Source: Bacillus oleivorans (GTDB lineage Bacteria; Bacillota; Bacilli; Bacillales; JC228). From it: a stretch of 64,000 nt of DNA. Both the position numbers and the translations under genes were made by a program. Within the stretch, counting starts at the first letter, position 1; every line of letters begins with the position of its first letter. The DNA lies in contig NZ_OAOP01000012.1 in NCBI RefSeq assembly GCF_900207585.1, positions 62,001-126,000 on the forward strand, written 5' to 3'. Under the pieces are notes generated by a model. The model made no database searches. It worked only from the letters and a program-made list of their open reading frames with translations, and was not told where the DNA came from. This document shows, in pieces, positions 9,157 to 19,607 of this stretch.

Positions 9157-9714
9157 ATACGTAACCTCCCTTGGTGCAGCTCAACTATTGTTATTCTATC
9201 ATTATTTTAGTCGTCGTGTAAGGTAGAGATAGAATAATAGAATGAAATAGGGGTGGTGTGTTAGCGGTGGTGGGTTTGAATGATCGAATGGGGATTTGAC
9301 TGATAGAATGGAGATTTGACCGATAAAACTAGGGATTAGACCCATAGAACGAGTATTTGACCGATAGAATCGGATTTTGACTGATAAAACCTAAATTTGA
9401 CTGATATAAATATGTGATTCTGCGGAAATATTGATAAACTTCTAAGAGGGCATTTGACTTCTACGCTGCCAGTGAACTTTGATAAATAAAATACGTTAAT
9501 ATGACTTAAAATAGGGGATCTTTAAGGTATTTAAATTAATTAATGTTCACCCAACTATTAAGTGATTACCGGAAAGAAAACTACTGTTTGAATATAAGAA
9601 AAACAGTGAAATCGGGAGATTTTGCTTTCTATATTGAGGGAGTTTACTAAATCGATTCTTTTATCACTCAAAATTGCATAGAATTTATGGAGTTTATAAA
9701 AAAGGGTGATTATC
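9157..9714. other. Intergenic region before the ferritin-like gene
   Basis: The 558 bases hold the 20-21 bp array at 9275 and then AT-rich sequence without a credible gene. A promoter for the ferritin-like gene must be here, but I cannot place it with confidence. Confidence 0.45.
9275..9410. repeat. Array of seven 20-21 bp units, TTTGACYGATAGAAT type
   Basis: Seven degenerate head-to-tail units begin TTTGACTGATAGAATGGAGA or similar. Unit length and opening (TTT-R-AC-Y-GA) resemble the CCGAACTCAG array at 5915, but the remainder differs. No spacers and no coding potential. Confidence 0.85.
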
Positions 9715-10179
9715 GTGGCAAACCAAGCATTAGAACAAATTATACATGGTCTGAATCTTGATTTAGCGTGGGAATATGCAGCAGGGATTCAATATGCACA
9801 ACATGCTAGCATGCTTAGCGGTGCTGCTTATTTTGCTATTGCTGAGGAATTGGAGGAACATTCCAAAGATGAATTTAACCATGCAATTGAATTAAGTAGG
9901 CTAATTCAATATCTTGGAGGTATCCCTACAACACAAGTAGCACCCCGGGCTACTTCGAGGAACAATGAAGAAATGCTGCGTCAAGACCTACAAGGTGAAT
10001 ATGACGCGATTCGTCGCTATTTACAACGAATCCAACAACTTGAAGCACTTGGTATGTACGACTCCTCACAAATCATTAGAGAGATTGTGGTTACTGAACA
10101 AGAACATGCTATAGACCTAGAAGTAGCTTTGGGAATTGAAAAAACATTTATTGGTCCAACTAAGTTATCATTCGAATAA
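9715..10179 (+). CDS. Ferritin-like/bacterioferritin-type di-iron protein
   Basis: The 154-residue protein is a four-helix bundle with ferritin-type iron ligands: E in WEYAAGIQYAQHA, EELEEHSKDEFNHA (ExxH), E in QGEYDAIRRYLQRI, and TEQEHAIDL (ExxH). Such proteins oxidise and store iron or protect DNA. The GTG at 9715 is preferred over a GTG at 9706 because AAAGGGTGA is well spaced and MANQALEQI is a natural N-terminus. It stands alone between repeat-rich DNA and lexA. Assignment to bacterioferritin rather than Dps is tentative. Confidence 0.8.
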   Translation: MANQALEQIIHGLNLDLAWEYAAGIQYAQHASMLSGAAYFAIAEELEEHSKDEFNHAIELSRLIQYLGGIPTTQVAPRATSRNNEEMLRQDLQGEYDAIRRYLQRIQQLEALGMYDSSQIIREIVVTEQEHAIDLEVALGIEKTFIGPTKLSFE

Positions 10180-10256
10180 TAATAAAAGAGTACCTAAATT
10201 TTAGAGAGGTTCGACAATTGCAACTGGTAGCTTTAGTCAAATTAGATTTCAGCTTT

Positions 10257-10311
10257 AAAAAGGCTTTATATACAAGATTTTATAAGTGAATTGTATAAAA
10301 AGCCTTTTTTC
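10257..10311 (+). terminator. Terminator of the ferritin-like gene
   Basis: AAAAGGCTTTATATACAA pairs almost completely with TTGTATAAAAAGCCTTTT, and T-rich sequence follows. Confidence 0.85.
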
Positions 10312-10577
10312 TATTCGAAATATATCCTGTTTTTTATTATCCAGCACAAATTCACTGATATTCCTGCCCAAAGTTTTATTGAGAAACATATAATTGCCAA
10401 AAGTATCGAGATAAGAGATGTAAATGAGAGTATTTAATAAAAACTCAATCCATAAACAATGAAATGTCGATTAAGAGATAGATTAAACTCGTATATATTA
10501 AGGGAAGGCAACTTATGGTTAAAAACCTGGCAAAAATATAGGTTAGGTCACAATTAGCGACATTCCTAATAAACCAA

Positions 10578-10622
10578 ACAAAACCCTACTCATCCGCACA
10601 CACGGAGGAATAGGGTTTTTCA
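10578..10622. terminator. Terminator of lexA, possibly bidirectional
   Basis: AAACCCTA and TAGGGTTT with inner TCCG/CGGA pairs form a stem with A-tract and T-tract on either side, just beyond the lexA stop codon. Confidence 0.8.
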
Positions 10623-10644
10623 AATAATATGGCTCTTCCATTCA

Positions 10645-11265
10645 TTAATGAATATGACGGTAAACACCAATTACTTTTCCAAGGATTACAACATTCCGTA
10701 CGATAATCGGGTCCATCGTGGAATTTTCTGGCTGTAATCGGATAAAATCTTTTTCTTTAAAAAATCGTTTGACTGTTGCTTCGTCGTCTTCTGTCATGGC
10801 AACAACAATTTCACCATTTCGGGCCGTTTGCTGCTGTCTGACTACAACATAGTCACCATCTAAAATACCCGCTTCAATCATACTGTCACCCATAACTTCA
10901 AGCATAAAAACCTGCTCATCCTGTGGTGCCAGTCTTTCTGGTAAAGGGAAGTACTCTTCGACATTTTCAATCGCAGTAATCGGGATCCCAGCTGTAACCT
11001 TACCAACAATAGGTACATTACGCACTTCATTTCTAGGGATGCTATCTTCCTCTAACTCTAGCACTTCAATTGCTCTCGGTTTAGTAGGGTCTCTGCGAAT
11101 GAGTCCTTTGCTCTCAAGCCTTGCCAAATGACCATGAACCGTTGAGCTCGAAGCAAGTCCAACAGCTTCTCCGATTTCTCTTACAGATGGCGGATATCCT
11201 TTGCTTTTTACTTCGTCCTTTATAAAATTCAGAATATCTTGCTGTCTTTTGGAAAGTTTTGTCAT
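10645..11265 (-). CDS. lexA: SOS repressor LexA
   Basis: LexA represses the SOS regulon and cleaves itself when bound to RecA filaments. The 206-residue protein has an N-terminal winged helix ([28 protein letters not shown]) and a C-terminal S24 peptidase-like domain. The cleavage site is the Ala-Gly in KVTAGIPI, the catalytic serine lies in MGDSMI and the lysine in ATVKRFF. It is transcribed divergently from yneA, and the shared space carries several LexA boxes, so it is autoregulated. Confidence 0.97.
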   Translation of the reverse strand: MTKLSKRQQDILNFIKDEVKSKGYPPSVREIGEAVGLASSSTVHGHLARLESKGLIRRDPTKPRAIEVLELEEDSIPRNEVRNVPIVGKVTAGIPITAIENVEEYFPLPERLAPQDEQVFMLEVMGDSMIEAGILDGDYVVVRQQQTARNGEIVVAMTEDDEATVKRFFKEKDFIRLQPENSTMDPIIVRNVVILGKVIGVYRHIH

Positions 11266-11324
11266 ATTACCGCACCTCGTCTAGCAATTCTTGGAACAAT
11301 TATAGCACGACTCTAGTGAAGATA

Positions 11325-11408
11325 CAAACATAAGTTCGAATTTTTTCTTGACTAAAACGTATGTTCGTATTATTATAAAGTCGAACATATATTCCGAACA
11401 AATATTCG
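11325..11408. promoter_or_regulatory. Cluster of four LexA boxes between lexA and yneA
   Basis: Compared with the Bacillus SOS box CGAACRNRYGTTYG, four 14-mers match at 12-13 positions: 11325-11338, 11354-11367, 11382-11395 and 11395-11408 (CGAACAAATATTCG, the best). The last two share a base, so binding there may be cooperative or exclusive. They control both lexA and the yneA operon. Confidence 0.88.
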
Positions 11409-11427
11409 TATAAAGGGGAAGTTGAAA

Positions 11428-11745
11428 ATGAGTGCATTTTTAAAGAAAAATTCCTACACAGTTCTTTTCTTAATCGTTGCTTGGCTACTAGCATTTACTT
11501 ACATACATTTAACGACAGACTCCAATTCAGAACAATATCAAACAATCACGATTTCATCTGGCGATACATTATGGAAAATTGCATCAGAGTTTCAGCATGA
11601 AACTGGCTATTCGATCCAAGATTTTATTGCATGGGTAGAAAACCAAAATCAAATTACTGGCCGTGAGATTAAGCCGGGTGATCAAATCATCATTCCGATC
11701 GAAAACGTGAGAGAGCTTCAATATTTTGCATCATCAGGAGAATAA
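11428..11745 (+). CDS. yneA: SOS cell division suppressor YneA
   Basis: YneA is the SOS-induced division inhibitor of Bacillus, functionally like SulA but unrelated. The 105-residue protein has one N-terminal transmembrane helix (YTVLFLIVAWLLAFTYI) and an extracytoplasmic LysM domain (TITISSGDTLWKIASEF... QIIIPIENV). It starts at the ATG at 11428 behind AAAGGGGAA and is followed three bases later by yneB. It is under the LexA boxes immediately upstream. Confidence 0.94.
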   Translation: MSAFLKKNSYTVLFLIVAWLLAFTYIHLTTDSNSEQYQTITISSGDTLWKIASEFQHETGYSIQDFIAWVENQNQITGREIKPGDQIIIPIENVRELQYFASSGE

Positions 11746-12408
<663 letters not shown>

Positions 12409-12479
12409 TTGAAATTGAAAAGGACATCTAGTATCATGGGAAAAGACGCTCAGGGAGCATAAGTAAAGGAGCGATACCC

Positions 12480-12713
12480 ATGCTGCCGGAAAAGAAATTA
12501 AATCGAATCAATGAACTGGCAAAGAAAGCAAAAAATGAAGGATTAACGGAATCAGAAGCCAAAGAACAAACGGCACTCCGTAAAGAATATCTTCAAGTAT
12601 TTCGTTCTTCTATGTTAAATACTCTAGAATCTGTCACAATCGTAGACCCAAAAGGAAATGATGTGACGCCTGCTAAATTAGTGGATCGAAAAAATCGGAA
12701 AAAACTGCACTAG
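12480..12713 (+). CDS. ynzC: DUF896/UPF0291 family protein YnzC
   Basis: The 77-residue protein has the short two-helix hairpin of the UPF0291 family (LNRINELAKKAKNEGLTESE, EQTALRKEYLQVFR) and the conserved VTIVDPKGNDVTP segment. Function is not known; in B. subtilis it is third in the SOS-induced yneA operon. An AAAGGAGCG ribosome-binding site precedes the ATG. A 70-base gap from yneB and a downstream terminator fit an operon end. Confidence 0.92.
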   Translation: MLPEKKLNRINELAKKAKNEGLTESEAKEQTALRKEYLQVFRSSMLNTLESVTIVDPKGNDVTPAKLVDRKNRKKLH

Positions 12714-12721
12714 CTAGTTAA

Positions 12722-12757
12722 AAAAAGGGATACAGCAGAAAATGTATCCCTTTTTTA
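12722..12757 (+). terminator. Terminator of the yneA operon
   Basis: AAAAAGGGATACA pairs with TGTATCCCTTTTTT around a short A-rich loop. Confidence 0.9.
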
Positions 12758-12918
12758 GCTGGATTTTTTGCACTTTAAAGTATAAAATTTTAGCCATAGA
12801 AAAAATCTTGGTATTCTCCTTTTACTTCTCAGTATTTTTACATACTCATTATCATCTATAGGTAAACTCTAGATATGAAAAACAGAATGTGGATTAAGTG
12901 ATGAAAGGAATGTTTCTA

Positions 12919-14922
12919 ATGTTTAATGAAAAGGATCAGCTTGCCGTAAATACGATTCGAACACTTTCAATTGATGCGGTTGAAAAAGCAAATTCAGGAC
13001 ATCCTGGTATGCCAATGGGGGCAGCTCCAATGGCGTATGCGCTTTGGACACGCTTTATGAATCATAACCCTCAAAATCCTGCCTGGTTTAATAGAGACCG
13101 TTTTGTCCTGTCAGCAGGACACGGATCCATGCTGCTCTACAGCCTATTGCATCTATCTGGATATGACTTAACGCTGGACGATATTAAAAATTTCCGTCAA
13201 TGGGGGAGCCGTACTCCTGGTCATCCGGAATACAAACATACACCTGGTGTGGAAGCAACTACAGGTCCATTAGGACAAGGGATTGGCATGGCTGTTGGGA
13301 TGGCGATGGCTGAAAGACATTTAGCCGCTACCTATAATCAAGAAGATATCAATCTAATCGATCATTATACATATGCCATTTGCGGGGATGGCGATTTAAT
13401 GGAGGGGGTTGCAGCTGAGGCTGTCTCTCTTGCAGGACATTTAAAGCTTGGCCGCTTAATTGTTCTTTATGATTCCAATGACATTTCATTGGATGGCGAC
13501 TTAAATAAATCATTTTCCGAAAATATCCAGAAACGCTTCGAATCGTATGGATGGCATTATCTTCGTGTTAATGATGGAACAGACTTAGAAGAAATTGCAA
13601 ATGCGATTGACGCAGCGAAGGCGGAGCTATCAGCACCAACATTAATTGAAGTGAAAACAGTAATTGGCTTCGGTGCCCCAAGTAAAGCTGGTACATCCGG
13701 AGCTCATGGTGCTCCGTTAGGAAGAGAAGAACTCATTAAGACAAAGGCAGCATATAAATGGGATTTTGAGTCTGATTTCCATGTTCCTGAAGAAGTGTAT
13801 AATTTATTTAAATCAAGTGTTTTGGAAAAAGGAAAGCAAGAAGAGGCTAAGTGGAACCAATTATTTGAAACCTATGCTTCTAAATATCCCGATTTAGCGA
13901 ATCAGCTGCAAAAGGCGATTCATCAAGAATTGCCTGATAACTGGGATCAAGGACTGCCAGAATATGAGGTAGGAAAAGCAAAGGCTACCCGTGCTTCCTC
14001 TGGTGAAGTACTAAATGCCTTAGCCCAAAATGTTCCTTATATTTTTGGCGGATCTGCGGACTTAGCCGGTTCTAATAAAACCATGATTAAAGGCTCTGAT
14101 GATTTTAGCGGGGAAAGCTATCAAGGGCGTAATATATGGTTCGGTGTACGTGAGTTTGCGATGGCTGCAGCCTTGAACGGGATGGCCTTACATGGAGGAC
14201 TTCGTGTATTCGGAGGAACCTTCTTTGTATTCTCTGACTACCTCAGGCCAGCCATTCGCTTATCTGCGTTAATGGGTGTTCCGGTTACTTATGTGCTAAC
14301 ACACGATAGTATTGCAGTTGGTGAGGACGGGCCAACACATGAACCTGTAGAGCATTTGCCGGCACTTCGGGCGATGCCGAACCTATCTGTCATCAGACCG
14401 GCGGATGCCAATGAAGTTAAAGCTGCATGGAAAATAGCAGTGTCTTCGAAAGAACGTCCAAGCTTATTAGTACTGTCTCGTCAGGACTTGCCGACTTTGC
14501 CAAATACGGCGTCACGAGCAGACGAAGGAGTTGCAAAGGGAGCATATGTTGTATCTCCAGCAGAAAAAGAAGTGCCGGATGTTTTATTGCTTGCTACCGG
14601 AAGTGAAGTCAGTCTCGCTGTAGAAGCACAACAAGCACTTCGCCAAGACGGAATTGAAGCTTCAGTCGTCAGTATGCCTGCATGGGACCGGTTTGAAGAA
14701 CAGTCGGCTTCCTATAAAGAATCTGTGCTGCCAAAGGCTGTTAAAAAACGTCTTGCGATTGAAATGGCTTCACCACTTGGCTGGGACAGATACGTTGGTG
14801 ATGAAGGAGAAATACTCGGAATTCACCAATTCGGAGCATCGGCTCCTGGTGAAATTGTCGTTGCCGAATATGGTTTTACGGTTGAAAATGTAGTTACGAA
14901 AATAAAAGCGATGTTTTCATAA
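12919..14922 (+). CDS. tkt: Transketolase
   Basis: Transketolase transfers two-carbon ketol units in the non-oxidative pentose phosphate pathway using thiamine diphosphate. The 667-residue form from ATG 12919 matches the B. subtilis enzyme. Motifs include [21 protein letters not shown], the ThDP site GDGDLMEG and the pyrimidine domain [19 protein letters not shown]. The start at 12919 is supported by AAAGGAA nine bases upstream; in-frame starts upstream lack a good site. It sits at the expected syntenic position and ends in its own terminator. Confidence 0.97.
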   Translation: MFNEKDQLAVNTIRTLSIDAVEKANSGHPGMPMGAAPMAYALWTRFMNHNPQNPAWFNRDRFVLSAGHGSMLLYSLLHLSGYDLTLDDIKNFRQWGSRTPGHPEYKHTPGVEATTGPLGQGIGMAVGMAMAERHLAATYNQEDINLIDHYTYAICGDGDLMEGVAAEAVSLAGHLKLGRLIVLYDSNDISLDGDLNKSFSENIQKRFESYGWHYLRVNDGTDLEEIANAIDAAKAELSAPTLIEVKTVIGFGAPSKAGTSGAHGAPLGREELIKTKAAYKWDFESDFHVPEEVYNLFKSSVLEKGKQEEAKWNQLFETYASKYPDLANQLQKAIHQELPDNWDQGLPEYEVGKAKATRASSGEVLNALAQNVPYIFGGSADLAGSNKTMIKGSDDFSGESYQGRNIWFGVREFAMAAALNGMALHGGLRVFGGTFFVFSDYLRPAIRLSALMGVPVTYVLTHDSIAVGEDGPTHEPVEHLPALRAMPNLSVIRPADANEVKAAWKIAVSSKERPSLLVLSRQDLPTLPNTASRADEGVAKGAYVVSPAEKEVPDVLLLATGSEVSLAVEAQQALRQDGIEASVVSMPAWDRFEEQSASYKESVLPKAVKKRLAIEMASPLGWDRYVGDEGEILGIHQFGASAPGEIVVAEYGFTVENVVTKIKAMFS

Positions 14923-14931
14923 ACAATCAAA

Positions 14932-14970
14932 AGTGCATTCTTCCGAACAGGAAAGGATGCACTTTTTTTC
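14932..14970 (+). terminator. Terminator of tkt
   Basis: AAAAGTGCATTCTTCC pairs with GGAAAGGATGCACTTTTTTT. A near copy of this hairpin ends the next gene at 16787. Confidence 0.9.
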
Positions 14971-15091
14971 GTATCAGACCCTTTCCGAGATATTTTTATC
15001 ATGGCCACTAAAACCCTGAAACTTTTTTCCGTTTGCGGAGTCTGATTTAATGTAAAAAATTAATCTCAGAGGAGAAGAAAGGGCGTGTTTT

Positions 15092-16714
15092 GTGGTTAAA
15101 CAAACAGTTAAGATTTTAATAAGCTTGGTTTTCTTATCAGCCCTACTGTTTTCTTATTTTGTTCCTACAGAAGAGAAGGCAAATGCTTCCGTGAAGGCAG
15201 ATGTACAGTTTAAAGGGAAAATCCTGCGCGATGTTGAAACCCATTACTTTAAATTTACAACTGTCACGGAGGGAACCATAGATGTTACCTGGGGTCCTGA
15301 CACATTGGGGTCTGATTTTGTTATTACCGACAATAATTGGTCCAGAATTTATTGGTTAGGCGACGTTTTGCCTCCAGGTGATTATTTTTTTGTGGTCAGC
15401 ACCAATCCTGTGGAATCACCTGATGACCCAAGCATAGTAAATTATGAATTCACACTTAGTGGTCTGCCGTTTAAGAAACTTCCCGATCCTACATTACCGC
15501 AATTACATGTCACTAGCCCTCAAAAGAATGTCAATCGTCTTCCTGCAGGAGACCAAGCGGTAACCATCGAGGGCAGTTCAAATGCCAAAGAGGTTCGATT
15601 CGGAATCTTTGGTCCCGATCTGCCTGCTCAAATCATCAAAAGCCCATTTAAGCAAACACTATAATTTACTGATGCTAGTCCGACTCACAGTGCGTACCGT
15701 TTAACGGCTATTAATGAATCAGGAAATCGTATAAATCGAAATTATGAGTTCATCCACCCGCATATAATCCGGGTCGAAGGAAAGAACATTTATGAAGTAT
15801 CGGCTAATGCTGCTGCTGAATTTGCAAAATACCCAGTCAATGATGAGCCAGAAAAAATCGATACTGTTTTTCTAGCAAATGGAGATGACCCTTCCTATTC
15901 TCTGCCTAGCACTCCATTGGCAAAAATTCACAATGCGCCGATACTAATTACGAATAAACATAACTTGCCTAAAAGCATCAAAAAACAAATTCGTACACTA
16001 AACCCATCAACCTTCGTTCTCCTTGGGGGGCCAAAGATTATTTCCCCTAAGATTGTAAAAGAACTTAAATTACTTGGGATAAAAAAGATTGAGCGAATAA
16101 ATGGTAATGACCCGATTTCCCTATCAGAGCAGGCAGCTAATAAAATTGATGATAATGGCCAAGGTTTTATTGACACAGCTATCATTGCAAGCACCAGCTC
16201 AACTGAAAATGCGATAACGGCATCTGCCGCAGCAGCTATTTTGCAATACCCCATTCTTCTCGTAGAAAAAGACAATATACCTAATAAAATTAAAACATTC
16301 ATAAAAAACCATAAAAATTATAAAAGGTTTATTATCATCGGAAATGAAAGTTCCATCTCAAAGGAAGTCGAAGATACCATCCGTTCGTATTTTAATGAAA
16401 TCCAGATTGACCGGATTTCTGGGAAAGATGTCTATGAAGTTTCAGCAAACAGCGCGAGGTATTTCGGTTTTGGGATAACCAATATGGCCATTGTGAACGG
16501 TGACGGGCTTGATGCGGTCACGGGAAGTTCATTAGTGTCAAAACTCGGCGGCAATGTCTTGCTCACTCCACCTGACAAATTACACAAAAGCATTAAATCC
16601 TATCTCGATGAGCAGGTTGCAATATCCGCTGAAATGCTCCAAGTTTATATGATTGGAGATTCTTCAAGGGTATCCAATCAGGTTTACGAACAAATGAAGA
16701 GTTATTTGAAATAA
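15092..16714 (+). pseudogene. Secreted cell wall-binding repeat 2 (CWB2) protein, interrupted by in-frame TAA
   Basis: The frame encodes a signal peptide (VKILISLVFLSALLFSYF, then KANA), a domain of unknown type, and from about codon 220 three CWB2-type repeats (VEGKNIYEVSANAAAEF, INGNDPISLSEQAANKI, ISGKDVYEVSANSARYF) that anchor proteins to wall polymers. A TAA at 15662-15664 interrupts an otherwise intact frame after residue 190 (SPFKQTL, then FTDASPTHSAY). The protein made would be secreted without its wall anchor. Downstream restart at TTG 15917 would lack a signal peptide. GTG start behind AAAGGG. Confidence 0.85.
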
Positions 16715-16786
16715 CTGTTTGCAAACCCCTGTGTTTAATAAAGAATACAAGATAAAAGTGGAACCAATGGTTCAAAATTATTCTTC

Positions 16787-16826
16787 AAAAGTGCATTCTT
16801 CCGAACTTGGAAGGATGCAATTTTTT
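16787..16826 (+). terminator. Terminator of the CWB2 gene, copy of the tkt terminator
   Basis: AAAAGTGCATTCTTCCGAAC is identical to the left part of the tkt terminator; the right arm reads GGAAGGATGCAATTTTTT. It still forms the stem. Confidence 0.85.
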
Positions 16827-16902
16827 ACGTTACAGTCGAATTGCGAATTATTTTTACGTTAAAGTATTTCAATGACAATGGTAAAATAATTATCATAGTA
16901 CC

Positions 16903-16931
16903 TTGACAGTCAAAGTAATGTGATTTATATT
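16903..16931 (+). promoter_or_regulatory. Sigma-A-type promoter of the padR operon
   Basis: TTGACA (16903-16908) and TATATT (16926-16931) are 17 bases apart and point at the PadR gene. Confidence 0.75.
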
Positions 16932-17067
16932 GTACTTATAAGAATCGATCAGCGGTCTGTAATAAAAAACTGCATCTCCACGCTATATTGAGCTGGGATT
17001 CCTCGATTATAAAGAAGTGAATTAACATATGTCATAGTATGAATTATTGTACAAAGGAGGTGTTTAG

Positions 17068-17421
17068 ATGGCTGAAAATAAAATGTCCTCCGATTTACTT
17101 AGAGGACATACAGATACTATAATTTTGAATTTGTTAATGACCGGAGATAAATATGGGTATGAAATCTCCAAATTAGTATTAGTAAATTCTAATCATGATT
17201 ATGAACTGAAAGAGGCTACCATGTATTCAAGTCTGAAGAGGCTTGAAAAGGATGGCAATATCGTATCCTATTGGGGAGATGAAACTCATGGAGGAAGAAG
17301 GAAATATTATAGGATAACAGAAAAAGGGAAAAATACGTACTTCGAAAATAAAAAAAATTGGGAATATGCAAAACATATTTTAGATCAATTATTAGGAAAA
17401 GGTGATACTGATGAAAAATAA
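17068..17421 (+). CDS. PadR family transcriptional regulator
   Basis: The 117-residue protein is a PadR-type winged-helix regulator: LRGHTDTIILNLLMTGDKYGYEIS at the N-terminus, LKEATMYSSLKRLEKDGNI as recognition helix, and GGRRKYYRITEKGK as wing, followed by a short dimerisation helix. PadR proteins commonly repress the gene next to them. Here the stop codon overlaps the start of the pentapeptide-repeat gene, so the two are translationally coupled and the regulator probably controls the pair. Start is ATG behind AAGGAGGTG. Confidence 0.92.
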   Translation: MAENKMSSDLLRGHTDTIILNLLMTGDKYGYEISKLVLVNSNHDYELKEATMYSSLKRLEKDGNIVSYWGDETHGGRRKYYRITEKGKNTYFENKKNWEYAKHILDQLLGKGDTDEK

Positions 17422-18136
17422 ATTAATCAAACATATAGATGGTTTGTTTTTGCCATACGACGATTCACATGCAGTTAGAGAGTTAAAAGAAGAATTGTAT
17501 ATGAATTTGCAAGAGAGATTAAAAGATTTAAAAGAACAGGGTTATGATGATGAAACGGCTTACAGCATGACGATTAACTCCATTGGAGATATATCAGAAT
17601 TAGTGGAAAATGTTACAGAAACGATAATTGATTCCCAGCAACACCCAAGGGCTAGGGATTTTTCAAAAATGGATCTTAAAAATTCAGATTTTAAAGGAGT
17701 AAGTTTACCTAAAGCTGAGTTTAGCAAAAGCGCGCTGGGAGGTTCGGAATTTACCGGCGCAGATTTATCGAACAGCTCCTTTAAATCCTGCGATTTAAGA
17801 AATGTAAGCTTTGATGGTGCAAATCTCTCAGGAGCTAAATTATCGAAGACAGATTTATCAAAAACAAGTTTTAAAAACAGTATGTTAGATAATACGGATT
17901 TTAGTTATTCTAATTTATCCGGTGTTCAATTTGACAATCAAACATTAAATGGCACTATATTTTATTCTGCAGGATTAAAAGGGGCATCTTTTAAAAATGC
18001 CGTATTCCGTAATGTATCTTTTAAGTATGCCTCTGGTTGTAATCAAGTTAATTTCGACGGGGCGACAATGGATAAAGCAACCTATGCTGTATTGAAAAGT
18101 CAAAAAGCCAAATTGACGAAAGTCACTATTATATAA
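17411..18136 (+). CDS. Pentapeptide-repeat protein with permease-prefix-like N-terminus
   Basis: The N-terminal 75 residues (HIDGLFLPYDDSHAVRELKEEL, ERLKDLKEQGYDDETAYSMT) look like the DUF1700/permease prefix domain usually fused to membrane proteins that are encoded with PadR regulators. The rest is a right-handed beta-helix of pentapeptide repeats of the A(D/N)LXX type, for example GADLSNSSFKSCDLRNVSF, up to the C-terminus. No membrane segment is present. Pentapeptide proteins can mimic DNA and protect gyrase, but nothing here proves that role. It overlaps padR by 11 bases. Confidence 0.85.
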   Translation: MKNKLIKHIDGLFLPYDDSHAVRELKEELYMNLQERLKDLKEQGYDDETAYSMTINSIGDISELVENVTETIIDSQQHPRARDFSKMDLKNSDFKGVSLPKAEFSKSALGGSEFTGADLSNSSFKSCDLRNVSFDGANLSGAKLSKTDLSKTSFKNSMLDNTDFSYSNLSGVQFDNQTLNGTIFYSAGLKGASFKNAVFRNVSFKYASGCNQVNFDGATMDKATYAVLKSQKAKLTKVTII

Positions 18137-18150
18137 GAATTTACAGTATA

Positions 18151-18597
18151 TTAATCTTTATCCGATTGATTTTTTATAATGTGCTTCCAATGATCAGGAA
18201 GTTCATGAGTCTCTAAATGTTCCAATTTAAGCAGCTTCGGTCCGCTTGGATCTATATCAAAGACTAATCGGTCTTTTCCGACTGAAATATGAGGCCCTAC
18301 CACGGGTGTCACTTCAAGAGTGACTATAAATTTGAAAGACCGATACCCGTATACTCTCTTAGCACTAATCACATCAACCATATATCCATGTACCATCGGA
18401 GAAGCGGATAAGAATTTTGAGTAAAATTGATCAATCGGTTCATTCATATATGGGAATAGTAACGTTATGAACATATCATGGTACAGTTCTTCTCTAGATT
18501 CTTCAGGCGGCTTTGGCATTGATTCAGCATAACCTATTGTATAAATGGTCATAAATAGGATGAAAATTAATAAAAAAACTGAACTATACTTCTTCAA
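18151..18597 (-). CDS. Secreted DUF3888 family protein
   Basis: The 148-residue protein starts with a cleavable signal peptide (YSSVFLLIFILFMTIYTIGYA) and continues with the DUF3888 pattern: EELYHDMFITLLFPYMNEPIDQFYSKF and a second half containing YRSFKFIVTLEVTPVVGPHISVG. Members occur in several paralogues in Bacillus and are of unknown function. The gene faces the pentapeptide gene tail to tail, only 14 bases away. An AGGAGTGAT site precedes the ATG. Family recognition from memory. Confidence 0.75.
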   Translation of the reverse strand: MKKYSSVFLLIFILFMTIYTIGYAESMPKPPEESREELYHDMFITLLFPYMNEPIDQFYSKFLSASPMVHGYMVDVISAKRVYGYRSFKFIVTLEVTPVVGPHISVGKDRLVFDIDPSGPKLLKLEHLETHELPDHWKHIIKNQSDKD

Positions 18598-18786
18598 TAG
18601 GTATCACTCCTAGAAAGCAATCACTTCTAAGTTTCCCATTAGATGAAAAGACAATTGCAGAAAACAGACTTTTTTCGATAACCAAGTTCTGCTAGAAATT
18701 TGAAAAGGGTGAGGAACTACATGTCCGTAGAATCTCACCCTTGAATTTGAATTTTTTCAAAATGTCATTCAATCTTTTCAAAAATA

Positions 18787-19527
18787 TTATTGTGCATACA
18801 GTCCGCCATCGATGACAAACTCAGCACCAGTCGAATAACTGGATTCATCTGATGCAAGGAAAAGGACAAGATTAGAGACCTCTTCAGGTCTGGCAATTCT
18901 TCCTAGAGGAATAATCTTTTCAAACATTTTAGTTAATTCTTCTGTATTCTCTTGCCTAATCATTGGGGTTTCAATAAATCCCGGATGTATGGAGTTAACT
19001 CGGATTCCGTATTCAGCAAATTCGAGTGCCGCCACTTTTGTCATTCCTCTAACCGCAAACTTGGAAGCTACATACCCAACCTGATCTTTGCCCCCTATAA
19101 GCCCGGAAAGAGAGGAGATATTTACAATTGATCCATTGTTTGTTTTCCGCATAGATGGAAGAACAACTTTCATCCCAAGAAATACGGCCACCTGGTTAAT
19201 ATCTATAACTTTTCTATAAACTTCTTCAGAAGTACTCTCAATCGGACTAGTAGGTGCGATACCTGCATTATTTACTAAAACATTAACTGGACCAAATGTT
19301 GCTTCAGTTTCAGTAACGACATGTTCCCAATCAGCAGCATTTGTTACATCATGTTTGATAAATAGAGCGTTTTCGCCCAGTTCATTCGCCAAAGCTTGTC
19401 CTTCTTGGTCAAGAATGTCAGTAATGACAACTTTTGCTCCTTCATTAACTAGTTTACGAGCATGAGACGCTCCCATACCTCGTGCTCCACCTGTAATAAT
19501 AACTACTTTTCCAGATACTCTACCCAT
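18787..19527 (-). CDS. Short-chain dehydrogenase/reductase (SDR)
   Basis: The 246-residue classical SDR has the NAD(P) motif TGGARGMGASHA, NNAG (VLVNNAGIAP), catalytic serine in VNISSLSGLIGG and YVASK for the Tyr-Lys pair. The C-terminal FVIDGGLYAQ is typical. Close relatives are annotated as hydroxysteroid or glucose 1-dehydrogenases; the real substrate is unknown. The ATG at 19527 is preceded by AAAGGAGGAGC, so the longer form from 19560 is not used. It is divergent from a TetR gene whose likely operator lies between them. Confidence 0.93.
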   Translation of the reverse strand: MGRVSGKVVIITGGARGMGASHARKLVNEGAKVVITDILDQEGQALANELGENALFIKHDVTNAADWEHVVTETEATFGPVNVLVNNAGIAPTSPIESTSEEVYRKVIDINQVAVFLGMKVVLPSMRKTNNGSIVNISSLSGLIGGKDQVGYVASKFAVRGMTKVAALEFAEYGIRVNSIHPGFIETPMIRQENTEELTKMFEKIIPLGRIARPEEVSNLVLFLASDESSYSTGAEFVIDGGLYAQ

Positions 19528-19607
19528 TTTTGCTCCTCCTTTTTTTGTTAACGTTTTCAAAAAAACAATGCATAAATTTTAACGAACTTCTATTTATAGT
19601 ATAATGG

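Larger units (their letters stand above)
10180..10644. other. Convergent intergenic region
   Basis: Between the ferritin-like gene and lexA, which converge, I see two terminators (10257 and 10578) and AT-rich sequence without a gene. Confidence 0.55.
16715..17067. other. Intergenic region with terminator and padR promoter
   Basis: Besides the terminator at 16787 and promoter at 16903, this stretch holds a roughly 130-base untranslated leader for the PadR gene with no obvious structure. AAGGAGGTG precedes the PadR start codon. Confidence 0.5.
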
